Shown here: one piece after another, positions 61,501 to 64,000 of the stretch
Layout: every line of letters starts with the position of its first letter
How positions within the stretch are numbered: position 1 is the stretch's first letter
Assembly: GCA_905183005.1 (NCBI GenBank)
Contig: CAJJDO010000139.1
Coordinates: 1,515-65,514, forward strand
DNA length: 64,000 nucleotides
Origin: Paramecium pentaurelia
Taxonomy: Eukaryota; Ciliophora; Oligohymenophorea; Peniculida; Parameciidae
Direction: 5' to 3'
Made by a program: the position numbers and the translations under genes
The notes under the pieces: generated by a model
The model's database searches: none
What the model saw: the letters and a program-made list of their open reading frames with translations, nothing else
Told to the model about the DNA's origin: nothing

Positions 61501-64000
61501 ATCATTGTATTAGTTGTGAAAATGGAATATGTTAAAATTGTGAAACAGGATTTATATATCATAATTAAATAAAAAAGTGTTTATCAATTTGTGGTGATTC
61601 TATAATTGTAGGTAATGAATAATGTGAAGATTCATCTTCAGATATTATGAATTCATGTTAATATTGTAATTTTAAATGTAATAGTAAATGTTTGCTTTGT
61701 GATTTTAATGAATGTCTATAATGTGAATTAGGTTATTATCTTAGAAATAATATGTGTGAAGAAAGTTGTGGAGATGGATTGATAGTAAGTAATGAATAAT
61801 GTGATGATTTAATATAATCTATTGATTCAAATTGTTTAAGTTGTAGATATAATTGTGGATATGGATGTATAATCTGTACTAATGGTATATGTGAACTTTG
61901 TGAATTTGGATATATTAGAGAATAATATCGATGCAAACCTATTTGTGGTGATTAAATTATTGTATATCCTGAAGTTTGTGATGATGCTAATTTAGAACCA
62001 TATGATGGATGTCATTTCTGTTAATATTCCTGTATTCCATAATGTTTAAAATGTATATTAGGAGTATGTAGTGAAATGCAATAATTAATTATTGATGAAT
62101 AATATTAAGTTGATAATAAATATAATTGTTCTGATTATTGTACCTAATGTTAGGATCAAAATATATGTCTTATGTGTGAACAATATTTTTAATTAAGTAA
62201 TTCCTTTTGTATTCCTATTTGTGGTGATGGAATTATCATACCTGGCCTTGAATAATGTGAAGATGGTAATGATATACCTTTTGATGGTTGTTATTAATGC
62301 TAATATTAATGTTCTTATGGTTGTATTGAATGTGAATAATTTAATTAATGTATTAAATGTGATGATGATTAATTTATATTGGATATTTAAACTAATAAAT
62401 GTCTTATTAATCATAAATTAAATAATATAATTGAAACTGATAATTCAATTTTATTTATTGATTAAATAACATAAATTAGATGTAATGTAAATTAAATTCT
62501 AATTGATAATATTTGTATTAATTAATGTGGTAATGGTATTTTAAATACTGAATATGAGATATGTGATGATGGTAATTATCAAGGAGGAGATGGATGTTCA
62601 TATACTTGTACTATTGAAGATTCCTATCAATGTTAAAATAAAGTAGGCTTATTAAGTTAATGTACATATATTCAACCTCCTAATTTCTTTTTAAAAGTTC
62701 TCTCAAACTCAATAAACTCAACTTAAATTGTTGAACTCACTTTCTCTTAATAAATTAAATTATAAACTTATACCTTATTTGAAGATCTAGCTATTTATAA
62801 TATTACACCTCCTAGTAATTATAAGTTAATTATTAATCCAATATAGAATTTATCTACTTCTCTAAATTATCCAATTTATCAAATTATCATTACTTTTATT
62901 GAACCTGTTTAAAATCCTATTTTTTAAATTGAATTAGCCAAATCAATTATTCTAAATGAATTTGATTTAAATCTATAGAAATACTAAATGACAATAAATC
63001 TAGGAAATCCCTTTGTTTTAACTGAAAGTACTTAGGCTAAGCTTGGATCTGTTGTTAAAATGAATGAAGCTATAATGTATTCTTTGGTAGGCATTTCAAT
63101 TTTAGCTACTGTCACAGGAAATACAATCATTTTTGTTAATCTCTTAGAATTATTATAATCATTATCTTATTTAAGATATATGTAATATCAATTTCCACCT
63201 CATTTAATAGAATTTTTAAATACATATTCTAAGGTTTCACTTTAACCAATCTTAGATCATTTCAAAATAAATGAATTATTCATGAAATTAAATGGTGGAA
63301 CATTACCATTTCAAGATTAAAATAAATAAAAATAAGATTAATCTAATGCATTAAATCAATTTTTTTTGTTGAATGCAAAAAGTTGTTATTTTTCTACCAT
63401 TGCTTCAATTTTCATATATTTCACTTGTTGCATTATATCTTCAAATAGATTAAATAAAATAATCTTTATTTTTTACTAAAAATACGAAGAAAATGGAAGA
63501 TTTCTTAAACTTATAATATTATTTTAAAAGAAAGTGTAATTATTGACTTTTAAATTAAAGAATGAATATTTTTCAATAGGAATCTTTAATGTCTATTAAG
63601 CAATCCTTCATCAATACTGTTTTAGTTCATTATTACAATTTCCATACTATTAATTTGATACACCTTTGTAAATATTCAATAGCCTTAATGCCATTTTTAG
63701 TTTACTATTTATTTCTATAACAAGCTTATAATTATTATCAATCACATCTTCCAATATAAAAGATAAATAAAGATGGAAATATTTTTATAATGATTCAAAA
63801 ATGTAATTTTGGGCTGTCAATTGTAAACCATTTTTCATTTATAGAATATTATTCTACATATTGATTATAGTTAAATTTATAGAATACCCAGAAGTATAAT
63901 CTATATTACTTTCCATGTAGTCATTCTATTATCTTATATATTTGATTAAGTATAAACCATTAAAATCTTCTTGTGAATTAAATAAGTTAAAATATAGAGA
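58579..64000 (+). CDS. Cysteine-rich (CDDGN-repeat) multi-pass membrane protein, 3' partial
   Basis: ATG 58579 starts a signal peptide (MLFFLIIFFLMAFSEW). Introns at 60026-60050 (25 bp), 60545-60568 (24 bp) and 60855-60882 (28 bp) keep one frame open to the window end, about 1780 codons. Order: an ectodomain with two beta-rich-looking parts (WIYVPDPFHINN...; GAFYSFVPEKSVLGGVLVW); cysteine modules (CTKCKSFSKCLICE); about eight repeats of CGDGIIxxxEQCDDGNxxPFDGC type, the DUF4215/Myxococcus cysteine-rich repeat (about 61020-62640); a cysteine-poor domain; then several hydrophobic segments from about 63070 (MYSLVGISILATVTG), consistent with multiple membrane helices. One in-frame TGA at 60912-60914 falls inside a cysteine module that otherwise continues unchanged. 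Likely a surface protein; function unknown. Confidence 0.85.

Noticed and set aside
61736..62421. Standard-code ORFs on both strands at the end of the window.
   Set aside because: Shadows of the CDDGN-repeat gene, which is open in one frame throughout when TAA/TAG are glutamine.
1..64000. TGA as a sense codon (a fully stop-free code).
   Set aside because: Well-preserved genes (WD40 genes, carboxypeptidase, GTPase tail, MORN-like) all end at TGA exactly where their families end, so TGA is the stop; internal TGAs occur mainly in otherwise decayed sequence.

Overview
The window reads as nuclear DNA of a ciliate, almost certainly Paramecium. Every gene I can follow uses TAA and TAG as glutamine and TGA as the only stop. 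Its introns are 22-31 bp, begin GTA or GTT and end in AG. Base composition is strongly AT-rich, and the proteins belong to families typical of Paramecium (WD40 arrays, cysteine-rich surface proteins, MORN-like repeats). Standard-code ORF calls are therefore almost all meaningless here.

Layout. 1-4.3 kb: two WD40 genes on +, the first cut at both ends and joined out of frame to the second. 5.4-9.8 kb: a WD40 scrap, an unrecognised decayed gene and an assembly duplication. 9.9-13.3 kb (-): two diverged copies of a poly(ADP-ribose) glycohydrolase (PARG) gene, one a truncated but open 3' half, the other frameshifted. 13.3-17 kb: decayed fragments. 17-20.7 kb: a WD40 pseudogene abutting a Tc1/mariner-type transposase remnant and an unusually GC-rich degenerate ORF on -. 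22.7-26.9 kb (+): a large signal-peptide/one-TM protein gene split by a SINE-like element with a 12-bp target-site duplication. 28-30.2 kb: gene scraps and a GC-rich island. 30.7-33.2 kb (+): an intact B-box/pentapeptide/WD40 gene, with an inverted pseudogene copy at 34.2-35.1 kb. 35.6-36.7 kb: an inverted-repeat-bounded unit. 38-39.4 kb: surface-protein relics. 39.7-50.7 kb (+): a giant cysteine-rich, REJ-like, multi-pass membrane protein with about 20 tiny introns. 52-52.8 kb: a Rab-like GTPase pseudogene. 53.6-54.9 kb (-): an intact serine carboxypeptidase. 55.9-56.9 kb (+): a MORN/YwqK-like repeat gene, damaged. 58.6 kb to the end (+): a second cysteine-rich membrane protein, still open at the window edge.

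Gene density is low and relics are common for a Paramecium somatic genome. Transposon remnants are present, but the well-preserved genes show no obvious internal eliminated sequences. A subtelomeric or repeat-rich somatic region, or an assembly carrying some germline sequence, would fit. Four single-N junctions lie at 8688, 11123, 36979 and 45514. Three are flanked by essentially identical direct copies of about 1.0-1.15 kb, which are unmerged contig ends and not biology. I see no operons, RNA genes, CRISPR arrays or bacterial-type signals.
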